This document shows, piece by piece, positions 8,509-18,735 of a stretch of DNA of 64,000 nt. Numbering within the stretch: position 1 is the first letter of the stretch; each line of letters opens with the position of its first letter. Location: the NCBI RefSeq assembly GCF_002155685.1, contig NZ_MUYK01000001.1, forward strand, positions 558,001-622,000, in the 5' to 3' direction. The notes under the pieces were generated by a model. The model saw nothing but the letters and a program-made list of their open reading frames with translations, was not told where the DNA came from and made no database searches. The translations under genes and the position numbers were made by a program. Source of the DNA: Erythrobacter colymbi. Its GTDB lineage: Bacteria > Pseudomonadota > Alphaproteobacteria > Sphingomonadales > Sphingomonadaceae.

Positions 8509-9689
8509 CAGCGAGGGCTGAGCTTCAGCAGCCGCGCGCCCTTGCCGTCCTGCGCAACCCAGATCGCGCCGTCCGGCCCCTGCGCGATGGCGCGCAGGCG
8601 GTTCTCGAACTCGTGACGAGCGACTTCGCGTGCGCTCTCGCCATCGATCGCGACATCGACGATCGCCTGCGAGGCAAGGCCGGTGATCAGCGCATGGCCC
8701 TTCCACGCGGGGAACTGGTCGCCGGTGTAGAAGATCATGCCGCCCGGCGCGATCACGGGGTTCCAGCTGGTCGCGGGCTGGGCGAAGCCGTCGCCGGGTT
8801 CGTGATCGGGGATCTCGTCGCCGTTGTAGTGGCTGCCGTTCGAGCGCAGCGGCCAGCCATAGTTGGCGCCGGGCTTGACGAGATTGAGCTCGTCACCGCC
8901 CGCCGGGCCGTGCTCGACCTCCCACAGCCGCCCCTGCGCATCCCAAGCGACGCCGAGGATATTGCGGTGCCCCATTGACCAGATCTCGGCCGTGACGCCG
9001 CCTTTGTCCGCCATCGGATTGCCCGCGGCAGGCGTGCCGTCGAGGTTGAGGCGCACGATCTTGCCGAGCGTTGCGGCGGTGTCCTGCGCTGGGGTCATCT
9101 TCTGCCGCTCGCCGCTGGCGACGAACAGATACTTGCCGTCGGGCGAGAAGGTCAGGCGGTGCGAGTAATGCCCGCGCCCCGTCACCTTGGGGGTCTGGCG
9201 CCAGATCACGCTGAGGCCCTCGATCGCGCAGGTCGTGGGGGCCGAGCACACCAGTTTGCCCTTGCCAACCGCCGCGCCGCGGGTGTCGTTCTCGCCCGCT
9301 TCGGCCCAGCTGAGGTAGATCGTGCGCGTGCCGAGCGTATCCGACGCCTCGGCCGGCAGGAAGGCGATGTCGCCAAGCCCGCCCTGGCCGCCGTAATCGA
9401 CCTTAGGCGCGCCGCTGACGGTCGCGGTCTCGCCGGTCTTGGTGTCGAGCAGCTTCACCGTACCCGATTTCTCGGTGACGAAGAGCGTCGCCGTGCCCGG
9501 CGCGAAGGCCATCGCCCAGGGCTCCTCGAACCCCGCGACGTCGGTCGTCTTGAACGGGTAGGCGGGGCCGGTGGTCGCGACGATCTCGCCCGATTGGGCT
9601 GCGCTGTCCCCGGTTTCGGCGTTGGCACAGCTTGCCAGCAGCAGGGCAGGGGTCGAAAGAGCGGCGAGCAAACGGGCAGAACGGATCAT
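8508..9689 (-). CDS. PQQ-dependent sugar dehydrogenase, lipoprotein (YliI/sorbosone dehydrogenase family)
   Basis: A 393-residue exported six-bladed propeller enzyme of the soluble glucose/aldose dehydrogenase family. These oxidise aldoses in the periplasm with PQQ. A lipoprotein signal MIRSARLLAALSTPALLLASC precedes the domain. Family motifs include EEPWAMAFAP, GRGHYSHRLTFSPDGKYLFVASGE (active-site His region), WSMGHRNILGVAWD, WEVEHGPAGGDELN and NYGWPLRSNGSHYNG. The start at 9689 is fixed by the signal peptide. Its ATG overlaps the oppositely directed RNase HII start in the four bases CATG, so each promoter must lie in or near the other gene. No PQQ synthesis genes are nearby. Confidence 0.87.
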   Translation of the reverse strand: MIRSARLLAALSTPALLLASCANAETGDSAAQSGEIVATTGPAYPFKTTDVAGFEEPWAMAFAPGTATLFVTEKSGTVKLLDTKTGETATVSGAPKVDYGGQGGLGDIAFLPAEASDTLGTRTIYLSWAEAGENDTRGAAVGKGKLVCSAPTTCAIEGLSVIWRQTPKVTGRGHYSHRLTFSPDGKYLFVASGERQKMTPAQDTAATLGKIVRLNLDGTPAAGNPMADKGGVTAEIWSMGHRNILGVAWDAQGRLWEVEHGPAGGDELNLVKPGANYGWPLRSNGSHYNGDEIPDHEPGDGFAQPATSWNPVIAPGGMIFYTGDQFPAWKGHALITGLASQAIVDVAIDGESAREVARHEFENRLRAIAQGPDGAIWVAQDGKGARLLKLSPR

Positions 9690-10311
9690 GCTTGGGGTCA
9701 CTCCGGATTTGATCGCCTCGGGCGCGCCGCTGGTGATCGGCGTCGACGAGGCTGGGCGCGGGCCGCTCGCCGGGCCGGTGGTGGCCGCGGCGGTGGTTCT
9801 GGGCGCCGCGATACCTGCGGGGCTCGACGATTCCAAGCGCCTTTCGCCCGCCCGCCGCGCGGTCCTCGACGAAGCGATCCGCAGCAGTTGCGGCTGGGCC
9901 GTGGCGGTGGTCGATCCCGAGGAGATCGACCGCGTCAACATCTTCATGGCGACCATGCTGGCGATGACCCGCGCTGTCGCCAGCCTCACCGCCGCGCTCG
10001 GGTGCGAGACGCGCGAGGTGCTGATCGACGGCAACATGACACCCCACGGGCGCTGCACCGACTGGTGCTGGCCTGCCCGCGCAATCGTCGGCGGGGACGG
10101 GATCGAGCCCGCCATCTCCGCCGCCTCGATCATTGCCAAGGAATGGCGCGACCGGATGATGCTGGAGGCCGCGCAGACCCATCCCCACTACGGGTGGGAG
10201 CGCAACAAGGGCTACGGCACGGCCGAGCATATGGAAGCGCTGCGGCTTCACGGCCCGAGCCCGCTCCACCGCCGCAGCTTCGCCCCGGTTGCGCAGCTGG
10301 TGCTGATCTAG
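9688..10311 (+). CDS. rnhB: Ribonuclease HII
   Basis: A 207-residue RNase HII, which removes misincorporated ribonucleotides and RNA from DNA hybrids. The catalytic acids are Asp20 and Glu21 (GVDEAGRGPLAGP), Asp114 (IDGNM) and Asp137. The PAISAASIIAKEWRD motif is intact. ATG at 9688 gives about 15 residues before the catalytic strand, as in other members. TTG within DLIAS or GTG at VIGVDE are shorter alternatives. Its start codon overlaps that of the divergent sugar dehydrogenase. The Shine-Dalgarno is weak, so the exact start is uncertain. Confidence 0.92.
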   Translation: MLGVTPDLIASGAPLVIGVDEAGRGPLAGPVVAAAVVLGAAIPAGLDDSKRLSPARRAVLDEAIRSSCGWAVAVVDPEEIDRVNIFMATMLAMTRAVASLTAALGCETREVLIDGNMTPHGRCTDWCWPARAIVGGDGIEPAISAASIIAKEWRDRMMLEAAQTHPHYGWERNKGYGTAEHMEALRLHGPSPLHRRSFAPVAQLVLI

Positions 10312-10401
10312 AGCCCGGGTCGTCAGGGCAGGCAACGGGCCGGAATCAACAAAGATTTCAGCATTCCCCTGTATGGCATTCAGCCAAAGGGGAACGCCAG
10401 C

Positions 10402-11109
10402 ATGACCATCCATCGCCCGGTTTTCGGCCGCAAGCAGAGCCCGGCGGTACAGCGCGCTGCGCCGCAAGCCGCCGCACATGACGCGCCGGCGAGCCGCATT
10501 CTTCCTGCCGAGCTGTGGGACGGCCCCGCAGGCGCTACGCTGCGCGAGGCGGGGATGGAGCCGGATTCCCCCGCCAACCAGCGGATGACGCAGGAACGGG
10601 CGGATGCTTTGCAGGACGAACAGATCGCCTTGCAGCGCCAGTTCCTCGACCGGGTCAACGCGCAGCTGCCGGCGGGCACGCAGGTTTGCGCCTACGCCAT
10701 GCTGCCTTGGGCGCTCTGGAACGGGCCATACGGGCACATGCTCGCGGTAACGTGCGGGTTGTGGCCGCAGCAACCGTGGAACACGATGCTGCTCGCCGCA
10801 GACCAGCGCGCGAGCTTCGTGCTTGACCTGCCGGAACATCCGGGCGGCTATCCGCCCGATTTCGTCCCCCAGCTCGAACGCCTGCTCGGCGAGCTGCGTC
10901 AGGACATGGACGCCGAAATGGCGCGTGCCCGAGCGGTCGCACGCCTCGATTGGGACGCGGTGGCGGCGTGGGAGGAAAAGCGGGTTGCCATGATCCCCAA
11001 GATCATCGCGATGGCGCATTATGTCGGCCGGGTCTGCATCGGCGAGGCGGCGTTCGACCGCCACCGGGAGATGTTCGGCGCGACGCTCGGCTGGCCGGGC
11101 GCACGCTGA
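10402..11109 (+). CDS. Hypothetical protein, 235 residues
   Basis: I do not recognise a family. The protein is cytosolic by appearance: a basic, Ala/Pro-rich N-terminus (about 35 residues), then a soluble alpha/beta-looking body with YAMLPWALWNGPYGHMLAVTCGLWPQQPWN, and a helical C-terminal half (FVPQLERLLGELRQDMDAEMARARAVARLDWDAVAAWEEKR). No signal peptide or catalytic motif is evident. The start is supported by AGGGGAA at good spacing, and codon use matches neighbours. It sits between rnhB and the ccrM leader, and its last codons run into the first GANTC site of that leader. Confidence 0.62.
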   Translation: MTIHRPVFGRKQSPAVQRAAPQAAAHDAPASRILPAELWDGPAGATLREAGMEPDSPANQRMTQERADALQDEQIALQRQFLDRVNAQLPAGTQVCAYAMLPWALWNGPYGHMLAVTCGLWPQQPWNTMLLAADQRASFVLDLPEHPGGYPPDFVPQLERLLGELRQDMDAEMARARAVARLDWDAVAAWEEKRVAMIPKIIAMAHYVGRVCIGEAAFDRHREMFGATLGWPGAR

Positions 11110-11260
11110 GTCTTTCGCGCCACACCCCCGCATCTGGAGTCCTGCCAGCGGCGCCGGACTCTACATCTTGTGCCGGACTCGTTTCGTTCCGCGCCGGGAG
11201 TGGTCGCTGCACGACAAGCCCCGCAAAATTAGGTGCTTGACGCGGACTCTTCAAAGACTC
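11108..11260. promoter_or_regulatory. Cluster of six GANTC (CcrM) methylation sites in the ccrM leader
   Basis: GANTC occurs at 11108, 11137, 11157, 11176, 11245 and 11256, six times in 153 bp, whereas a 4-base site is expected about once per 256 bp. The sites lie directly upstream of the gene encoding the enzyme that methylates them. In Caulobacter the ccrM promoter is controlled by such methylation. Here the same logic is inferred from the sites alone. Confidence 0.72.
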
Positions 11261-11265
11261 ATGCC

Positions 11266-11274
11266 TGTGGATAA
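11266..11274 (-). promoter_or_regulatory. DnaA box (exact), upstream of ccrM
   Basis: TGTGGATAA is the reverse complement of TTATCCACA, an exact high-affinity DnaA box. It is 28 bp upstream of the ccrM start and next to the GANTC cluster. A single box can arise by chance, but its place in a cell-cycle promoter makes DnaA control plausible. Confidence 0.6.
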
Positions 11275-13568
<2,294 letters not shown>

Positions 13569-13571
13569 CAA

Positions 13572-13587
13572 TGTTTCACGTGAAACA
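13572..13587. other. parS centromere site (ParB binding), exact
   Basis: TGTTTCACGTGAAACA is an exact parS. The palindrome is perfect over 20 bp (13570-13589). It lies in the 59-bp convergent gap between folP and an SDR gene. Confidence 0.93.
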
Positions 13588-13627
13588 TTTCAAGCGCTTA
13601 GTGTAGGATTTCCCCTCCGCAAATCCT

Positions 13628-14389
13628 TCAGAGCGTGAAGCCGCCGTCCGATACCAGCACGTGGCCGGTGATGTTCGCCGCAGCGTCGGAAAGCAGGTAG
13701 CAGATGCTATCTGCCATCTCCTGCGAGGAGGCAAAGCGGCCCGAGGGGGTGGTTTTGGCCATGCGGGCGAGGGTTGCCTCGCGGCCGATGCGGGCGACCG
13801 AGGCCTGAAAATCCGCGCCGCTTTCCCAGATTGCCGTATCGACACCGCCGGGGGCTATCGCATTGATGCGGATGCCGTTTTTCGCATTCTCCGCCGCGGC
13901 GATGCGTGCCATGTGGGCGACCGCTGCCTTGGCGACGCCATAGGGCCCGATCCCCGGCACCGGCTTCAGCCCCGTGGTCGAGGAGACCACCACCACGCTC
14001 CCCTGCCGGCCTTCCATCGCCCGCAAGGAATGGGCGAGGGTGAGGAACGCGCCGTCGAGGTTCACCGCCATCACGCGGCGCCATTCGCCCAGCGAAACCG
14101 CCGACAAAAGGCCCCCTGAACCTATGCCGGCATTGACCACGGCATGGTCTAGACCGGCCAGGAGGGGGTCTAGTGCCACCCAAAGCGCCTCGTCGGCGAC
14201 GCTGCCGGTGATGCGGTGGACCTCGCAAGCCTGAAGATCGAGCGCATCGAGCCCCGCGCCGTCCACGTCCACCAGCACCAGCTTGCTGGCACCCCGTGCC
14301 GCGAGCGCCTTGGCACAGGCCGCCCCGATGCCCGAAGCCGCCCCGGTGACGAGCGCGCTGCGCCCTGCGAAATCCTGAATCTGTGTCAT
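13628..14389 (-). CDS. SDR family oxidoreductase
   Basis: A 253-residue classical short-chain dehydrogenase. The cofactor loop is TGAASGIG (15-22), an Asp (Asp41) after the second strand favours NAD(H), NAG is at 86-88, and the catalytic Ser137-Tyr150-Lys154 triad is present in SSTTG...PYGVAK. The C-terminus has the usual GHVLVSDGG. The substrate is unknown. The ATG at 14389 starts a normal-length protein, and the longer frame adds 11 residues without support. It is followed (downstream on its strand) by a parS site. The second SDR upstream is too different to be a recent duplicate. Confidence 0.85.
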   Translation of the reverse strand: MTQIQDFAGRSALVTGAASGIGAACAKALAARGASKLVLVDVDGAGLDALDLQACEVHRITGSVADEALWVALDPLLAGLDHAVVNAGIGSGGLLSAVSLGEWRRVMAVNLDGAFLTLAHSLRAMEGRQGSVVVVSSTTGLKPVPGIGPYGVAKAAVAHMARIAAAENAKNGIRINAIAPGGVDTAIWESGADFQASVARIGREATLARMAKTTPSGRFASSQEMADSICYLLSDAAANITGHVLVSDGGFTL

Positions 14390-14436
14390 GGCGGGGGCTG
14401 CTAGGCGCGCAGCCCCCGCCAATCAAGCCGCCAGCC

Positions 14437-15216
14437 TCAGCCCGGCGATGCCGCGCTGCCCGCCAGCAGGCCGCCGTCGAGCGTGAGTTCGGCGCCGGTC
14501 ATGTAGGCGCTCTCCTCGCTGGCGAGGAAGACGCACAGGGCCGCGACCTCCTCGGGCGTGCCGAAGCGCTTCAATGGCGTATCGGCGACCAGCGCCGCCA
14601 TGTTCGCCTCGCGCTCCGGCCCGTCGCCCAGCATCGGCTCCCACATCGGGATGAGCACCGCGGCGGGGTGGACCGAGTTGCAGCGCACCTGCCAGCCCTG
14701 CTGCGCCGCGTAGAGCGCGACCGACTTCGAGTGGTTGCGGATCGCCGCCTTGGAGGCCGCATAGGCCGCCGCCCCGGGAATGCCGACCAGCCCCGAGCGC
14801 GAGGAGATGTTGATGATCGAACCCTTGCGGGCCTCGCGCATCGCCTTGAGGGCATAGCGGCAGCCGAGGAAGGTGCCGTCGGTGTTGACCGCGTGGACCG
14901 CGCGCCAGTCGGCAAGGCTGGCGTGTTCGGGATCGTGCGGCGCCATCCCCGCCTCGAACCCGGTGATGCCGGCATTGTTGACCACCACGTCGGCCTGCGG
15001 GTGAAGCGCGGCGAGCGCCTCCCAATCGGCCTCAGAGCGGACGTCGAGCTTGAGGAAGTCGCAGCCGAGCGCCGCCGCGCTGGCCGCACCGGTCTCGGTG
15101 TCGATGTCGGTGAGGAGGACGCGGGCGCCCTCGGCGATGAAGGACGCGCAGATGGCGCGGCCGATGCCGCGCGCAGCGCCGGTGACGACGCAGAACGCGC
15201 CGTAAAGTCTAGGCAT
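14437..15216 (-). CDS. SDR family oxidoreductase
   Basis: A 259-residue classical SDR. It has TGAARGIG (12-19), Asp38 for NAD preference, NNAG (80-83), and the catalytic Ser139, Tyr152 and Lys156 (AYAASK). The loop [16 protein letters not shown] before the C-terminal [10 protein letters not shown] is longer than in minimal members and will shape the substrate pocket. GAGG at 7 bp supports the ATG at 15216. It lies 47 bp upstream of the other SDR on the same strand, so the two may be co-transcribed. The substrate cannot be assigned. Confidence 0.85.
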   Translation of the reverse strand: MPRLYGAFCVVTGAARGIGRAICASFIAEGARVLLTDIDTETGAASAAALGCDFLKLDVRSEADWEALAALHPQADVVVNNAGITGFEAGMAPHDPEHASLADWRAVHAVNTDGTFLGCRYALKAMREARKGSIINISSRSGLVGIPGAAAYAASKAAIRNHSKSVALYAAQQGWQVRCNSVHPAAVLIPMWEPMLGDGPEREANMAALVADTPLKRFGTPEEVAALCVFLASEESAYMTGAELTLDGGLLAGSAASPG

Positions 15217-15350
15217 GGGGTAACCTCGGAAATGCAAGTGAACATGGGGGCGTCCGGCTTTGGCCGCGCCCGGTTGTGCTGTTGCCGCCTTAGCGGTGAC
15301 GCTTGTTCACTTGACCCACTCCTCGTGCCGAGGCGTGCCCCTTAGCGGCA

Positions 15351-16796
15351 TCAGGCCGCGTTGTCGATCCCGAGGTCGGAGAGCTTGCGGTAGAGCGTCG
15401 AGCGCCCGATCCCGAGCCGGCGCGCCACTTCGGTCATGCGGCCGCGATAGTGGCCGATGGCGAGGCGGATCACGTCGGCCTCGATCTCCTCGAGCGGACG
15501 CAGGTTGCCGTCGGGGGTGTAGAGCATGATGCCCACGCCCTCGTGGCTGCTGGCCATGGTGACGCTGCCCTGCTCGCCCAGCATTTCGGAGAGCTGCGGG
15601 AAGCTGTCGGCGGTGAGCGAATTGCCCTCGGCATAAACGGCCGCGCGGAACAGCACCGATTGCAGCTGGCGGACATTGCCCGGCCAGTCATAGGCGGCGA
15701 GCAAGGCCAGCGCGGAATCGCTCACCGAAAGATGGTTGAGGCCCGGCTGCTCGCCGATGCGGGCGAGGAAGTGGCGGGTGAGCGCGGGGATATCGCCGGT
15801 GCGGTCGCGCAGGGCGGGCAGGACGATGCGCGTCGCACCCAGCTTGGCGGCAAGGCCCGCGTCGAACTGGCCGGCTTCGACCATCCGGTCGAGCCCGACA
15901 TTGCTGGTGACCAGCAGGCGCACGTCGACGCGGAAGCCGTAGCTTGCGCCGACGGGGCGGATGATGCCGCTATCGAGCGCCTCGGCGAGGCGCTGCTGGA
16001 GAACGGGGGTGAGGCGGTCGATCTCGTCGAGGATCAGCGTGCCGCCGTCGCAATGCTGGAAGGCGCCGATCTGGCGGTCGAAGGCGCCGGGGAAGCTGCC
16101 GGGTTCGTGGCCGAACAGCACCGAATCGATCGAGCCCGGGGGGATCGAGGCGAGGTTGATGATCCGCAAGCTTTCCTTGGCACGCGGGGATGCGCCGTGC
16201 ATCGCGCGCATCAGCATTTCCTTGCCGGTGCCGCTTTCGCCCTCGATCAGCACATGGCCGTGGCCGCGCGCGGCCTTGGCGGCCTGCGCCAGCGCGGCGC
16301 GGAATTGCGGGGCGGTGCCGATCATCGCGTCGAAATCGAGATGCGCGGCCATTTTCTCGGTCAGCGGCGCAAGCTCGTCGCGCGGGCTTTCGCGGGTGGT
16401 GACGCTGCGCAGCGCCTCCATCAGCCGGTCGGGGGAGACAGGCTTGACCAGATAGTCCGAAGCGCCCGCCCGCATCGCCTCGACCGCGAGCAGCGGCGAG
16501 GCGCTGGTGGTGAGCATCAGGATGGGGAGCGCCGGGCGGCGCGACTTCAGTTCGGCGATCAGCGCGCAGGCATCGTCGCCCGGCACCCACTGGTCGAGCA
16601 GGATCGCGGAAAGCTGCATCCCCTCGCGCGTGCCGAGCATGGCGATCGCGGTCTCGGCGTCCGGGGCGACGATCGTGCGCCAGCCGTCGCGCGCGGCGAT
16701 CGCGGTGATCAGGCGGCTCTGTGCAGGCTCGTCATCGATGAGCATGACGATTCGCGCATCGTCCTGCGCCTGGGGGAGGCAATCCATCTCTGCCAT
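15351..16796 (-). CDS. NtrC-family response regulator with altered GAFTGA loop
   Basis: A 481-residue three-domain regulator. The receiver has Asp21/Asp22, phospho-acceptor Asp68 and Lys118. The AAA+ domain has Walker A GESGTGKE (186-193) and Walker B GGTLILDEID. A Fis-type HTH ends the protein (MTEVARRLGIGRSTLYRKL). The sigma-54 contact loop, GAFTGA in true activators, reads GSFPGA (233-238), losing the key Thr. R. capsulatus NtrC and TyrR-type relatives with altered loops act without sigma-54, so this may be an enhancer-independent activator or repressor. No sensor kinase is adjacent. The ATG at 16796 gives a complete receiver. Confidence 0.86.
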   Translation of the reverse strand: MAEMDCLPQAQDDARIVMLIDDEPAQSRLITAIAARDGWRTIVAPDAETAIAMLGTREGMQLSAILLDQWVPGDDACALIAELKSRRPALPILMLTTSASPLLAVEAMRAGASDYLVKPVSPDRLMEALRSVTTRESPRDELAPLTEKMAAHLDFDAMIGTAPQFRAALAQAAKAARGHGHVLIEGESGTGKEMLMRAMHGASPRAKESLRIINLASIPPGSIDSVLFGHEPGSFPGAFDRQIGAFQHCDGGTLILDEIDRLTPVLQQRLAEALDSGIIRPVGASYGFRVDVRLLVTSNVGLDRMVEAGQFDAGLAAKLGATRIVLPALRDRTGDIPALTRHFLARIGEQPGLNHLSVSDSALALLAAYDWPGNVRQLQSVLFRAAVYAEGNSLTADSFPQLSEMLGEQGSVTMASSHEGVGIMLYTPDGNLRPLEEIEADVIRLAIGHYRGRMTEVARRLGIGRSTLYRKLSDLGIDNAA

Positions 16797-16996
16797 CGCT
16801 CGTGCCGCTTTCTTTCCCTCGTCACGCGCGGGCAGACGGCCCGCACAACATCACCCGCCATGCATAAGACGGGGAGGTAAAGACGTGATTAAGGCTGTCC
16901 CGCTCCGGCACAGAAAGCCGCGGCGCGCAGATGGCTGCGGACAGCGCGCGCCTCTCACTAAAGGTGACTTGAGATAGGCGCGCGGCTCCGATACGT

Positions 16997-17027
16997 GGGC
17001 GCCATGGGCAACGGCGCCCGCTTTTTT
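16997..17027 (+). terminator. Hairpin plus T-run in the leader of the transhydrogenase operon
   Basis: GGGCGCC (16997-17003) pairs with GGCGCCC (17013-17019), followed by GC and six T (17022-17027). This has intrinsic-terminator form on the plus strand, but no plus-strand gene ends before it. It could end a short leader RNA or act as an attenuator. The rest of the 293-bp gap 16797-17089 shows only a weak promoter-like pair (TTGAGA 16969, TACGTG 16992). Confidence 0.45.
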
Positions 17028-17089
17028 CGCAACCATCCGGCAACCAATCGCTCGCCCGAGCATTGAGGAGCCCAAGGGGAAGAGACATC

Positions 17090-17212
17090 ATGAGCGTTCA
17101 CGACATGGAAAAGGCCGAGGCCACCTACACGGGCTTCATGGCCACGCTGAAGTGGGCTGTGCCCGTGATTGCGGTGATCGCCTTCGCGGTCGTCGCGGCA
17201 ATCGCCAGCTAA
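17090..17212 (+). CDS. aa3-type cytochrome c oxidase subunit IV-like small membrane protein
   Basis: A 40-residue protein, MSVHDMEKAEATYTGFMATL followed by one membrane helix (WAVPVIAVIAFAVVAAIA). The short amphipathic start with a conserved Tyr-x-Gly-Phe pattern before a single helix is the form of the bacterial aa3 oxidase subunit IV family, which packs at the edge of the oxidase. AAGGGGAAGAG at good spacing makes it a real gene. It lies only 11 bp before pntAA and not in a cox operon, so it may serve the oxidase in trans or be tied to transhydrogenase. Family assignment is by short similarity, hence moderate confidence. Confidence 0.72.
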   Translation: MSVHDMEKAEATYTGFMATLKWAVPVIAVIAFAVVAAIAS

Positions 17213-17223
17213 GCGGCCGCTAA

Positions 17224-18345
17224 GTGAAGATCGCCATCCTGAAGGAGCGCGCCTCGGGCGAGACGCGCGTCGCCGCCACGCCGGAAACGGTGAAGAAGTT
17301 TGTCGGCCTCGGTGTCGAAGTCGCGGTCGAGGCGGGGGCGGGCGTCACCGCTTCGGTCGAGGATGCGGCCTATGCCGAAGCGGGCGCGAGCGTCGGCACG
17401 GCGGCGGCGACGGTGAAGGATGCCGACATCGTGCTCGGCATCCAGGCGCCTGACCTCGCGCTGCTCAAGGGTGCCAAGCCCGGCGCATGGGTAGCGGCGC
17501 TGTTCGATCCCTTCACCAAGAAAGATGTGGTCGAGGCCTATGCCGCAGGCGGCTTTGAGGCGCTGAGCATGGAATTCATGCCGCGCATCACCCGCGCGCA
17601 GTCGATGGACGTGCTGTCCTCGCAGTCGAACCTTGCGGGCTACAAGGCCGTGCTGGCGGCGGCGGATGCCTATGGCCGCGCCTTCCCGATGATGATGACC
17701 GCGGCCGGCACGGTGCAGGCCGCGCGCGTCTTCATCATGGGCGTGGGCGTTGCCGGCCTCCAGGCGATCGCGACCGCGCGGCGTCTGGGCGCACAGGTCT
17801 CGGCGACCGACGTGCGCTCGGCCACCAAGGAGCAGATCCAGTCGCTCGGCGCCAAGCCGATCTTCGTCGAGAACGTCGCGGGGATCGAGGGCGAGGGTTC
17901 GGGCGGCTATGCCACCGAAATGAGCGAGGAATACCAGAAGGCGCAGGCCGAACTGGTCTCCAGCCACATCGCCAAGCAGGACATCGTTATCACCACCGCG
18001 CTGATCCCGGGCCGCGCCGCGCCGCGCCTCATCACCGACGCGCAGATCGCGACGATGAAGCCGGGCAGCGTGATCTTCGACCTCGCGGTGGCGCAGGGCG
18101 GCAACGTTGAAGGCTCGGTGGCCGACGAAGTCGTGGTCAAGCACGGCGTCAAGATCATCGGCTACGCCAACACCCCCGCCGCGCTCCCCGCCGACGCCTC
18201 GGCGCTGTTCGCGCGCAACCACTACAACTTCCTCAGCGCCTTCTGGGACAAGGAGGCCGGCAAGCCCGTGCTCGACGAGGAAATCGGCAACGCCATCCGC
18301 CTGACGCAGGGCGGCAAGGTCGTCAACGAGCGGCTGCTCGGCTGA
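17224..18345 (+). CDS. pntAA: NAD(P) transhydrogenase subunit alpha part 1 (NAD(H)-binding domain I)
   Basis: A 373-residue soluble dI domain of proton-translocating transhydrogenase, related to alanine dehydrogenase. It starts KIAILKERASGETRVAATPETVKK. It contains the Rossmann loop VFIMGVGVAGLQAIATARRLGA with Asp after the second strand (ATDVR) for NAD(H), and the mobile loop region SEEYQKAQ. It works with PntAB and PntB in the membrane to make NADPH from NADH using proton-motive force. The GTG start follows the small membrane protein stop by 11 bp with no clear ribosome site, so coupling is likely. Confidence 0.92.
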   Translation: MKIAILKERASGETRVAATPETVKKFVGLGVEVAVEAGAGVTASVEDAAYAEAGASVGTAAATVKDADIVLGIQAPDLALLKGAKPGAWVAALFDPFTKKDVVEAYAAGGFEALSMEFMPRITRAQSMDVLSSQSNLAGYKAVLAAADAYGRAFPMMMTAAGTVQAARVFIMGVGVAGLQAIATARRLGAQVSATDVRSATKEQIQSLGAKPIFVENVAGIEGEGSGGYATEMSEEYQKAQAELVSSHIAKQDIVITTALIPGRAAPRLITDAQIATMKPGSVIFDLAVAQGGNVEGSVADEVVVKHGVKIIGYANTPAALPADASALFARNHYNFLSAFWDKEAGKPVLDEEIGNAIRLTQGGKVVNERLLG

Positions 18346-18349
18346 GCCG

Positions 18350-18715
18350 ATGGGCCTGATCAACGCCACTGTCTGGGACAGCGCCGATGCGGCCGAAGAC
18401 CTCGCCTATGCCCTCGGCAAGGGCGAGGCGGTGCGCATGGCGTTCAAGCTGGTGCGCGATTCGATCATCTTCACCGACCGCCGCATCCTGATGATCGACA
18501 TCCAAGGGCTGACCGGATCGAAGAAGCGCTTCCTGACGATCCCGTACCGTGCGATCACCACCTTCACGCTGGAGAGCGCCGGGCATTTCGATCTCGATAC
18601 CGAAGTGACGCTGACGGTTTCGGGCTCTGCGCCGATCGCCTTCAACCTCAGCCGCGGCGCCGACGTGCCGGGGCTGGTGACGCTGCTCACCGAATATCTC
18701 GCGCCCGGAAAATAG
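18350..18715 (+). CDS. Bacterial PH-domain protein, inside the pnt operon
   Basis: A 121-residue protein matching the bacterial PH (YdjM/bPH) fold. It has a strand-rich body including SIIFTDRRILMIDIQGLTGSKKRFLTIPYRAITTFTLES and a C-terminal helix (VPGLVTLLTEYLA). No signal peptide or membrane helix is seen. Family members usually bind phosphorylated or membrane partners, but the bacterial ones lack assigned ligands. It starts 5 bp after pntAA and ends 21 bp before pntAB, splitting the two halves of the alpha subunit. A role in transhydrogenase assembly or regulation is only an inference from position. Confidence 0.82.
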   Translation: MGLINATVWDSADAAEDLAYALGKGEAVRMAFKLVRDSIIFTDRRILMIDIQGLTGSKKRFLTIPYRAITTFTLESAGHFDLDTEVTLTVSGSAPIAFNLSRGADVPGLVTLLTEYLAPGK

Positions 18716-18735
18716 ACCGGCAAAGAGGGGCTCTC

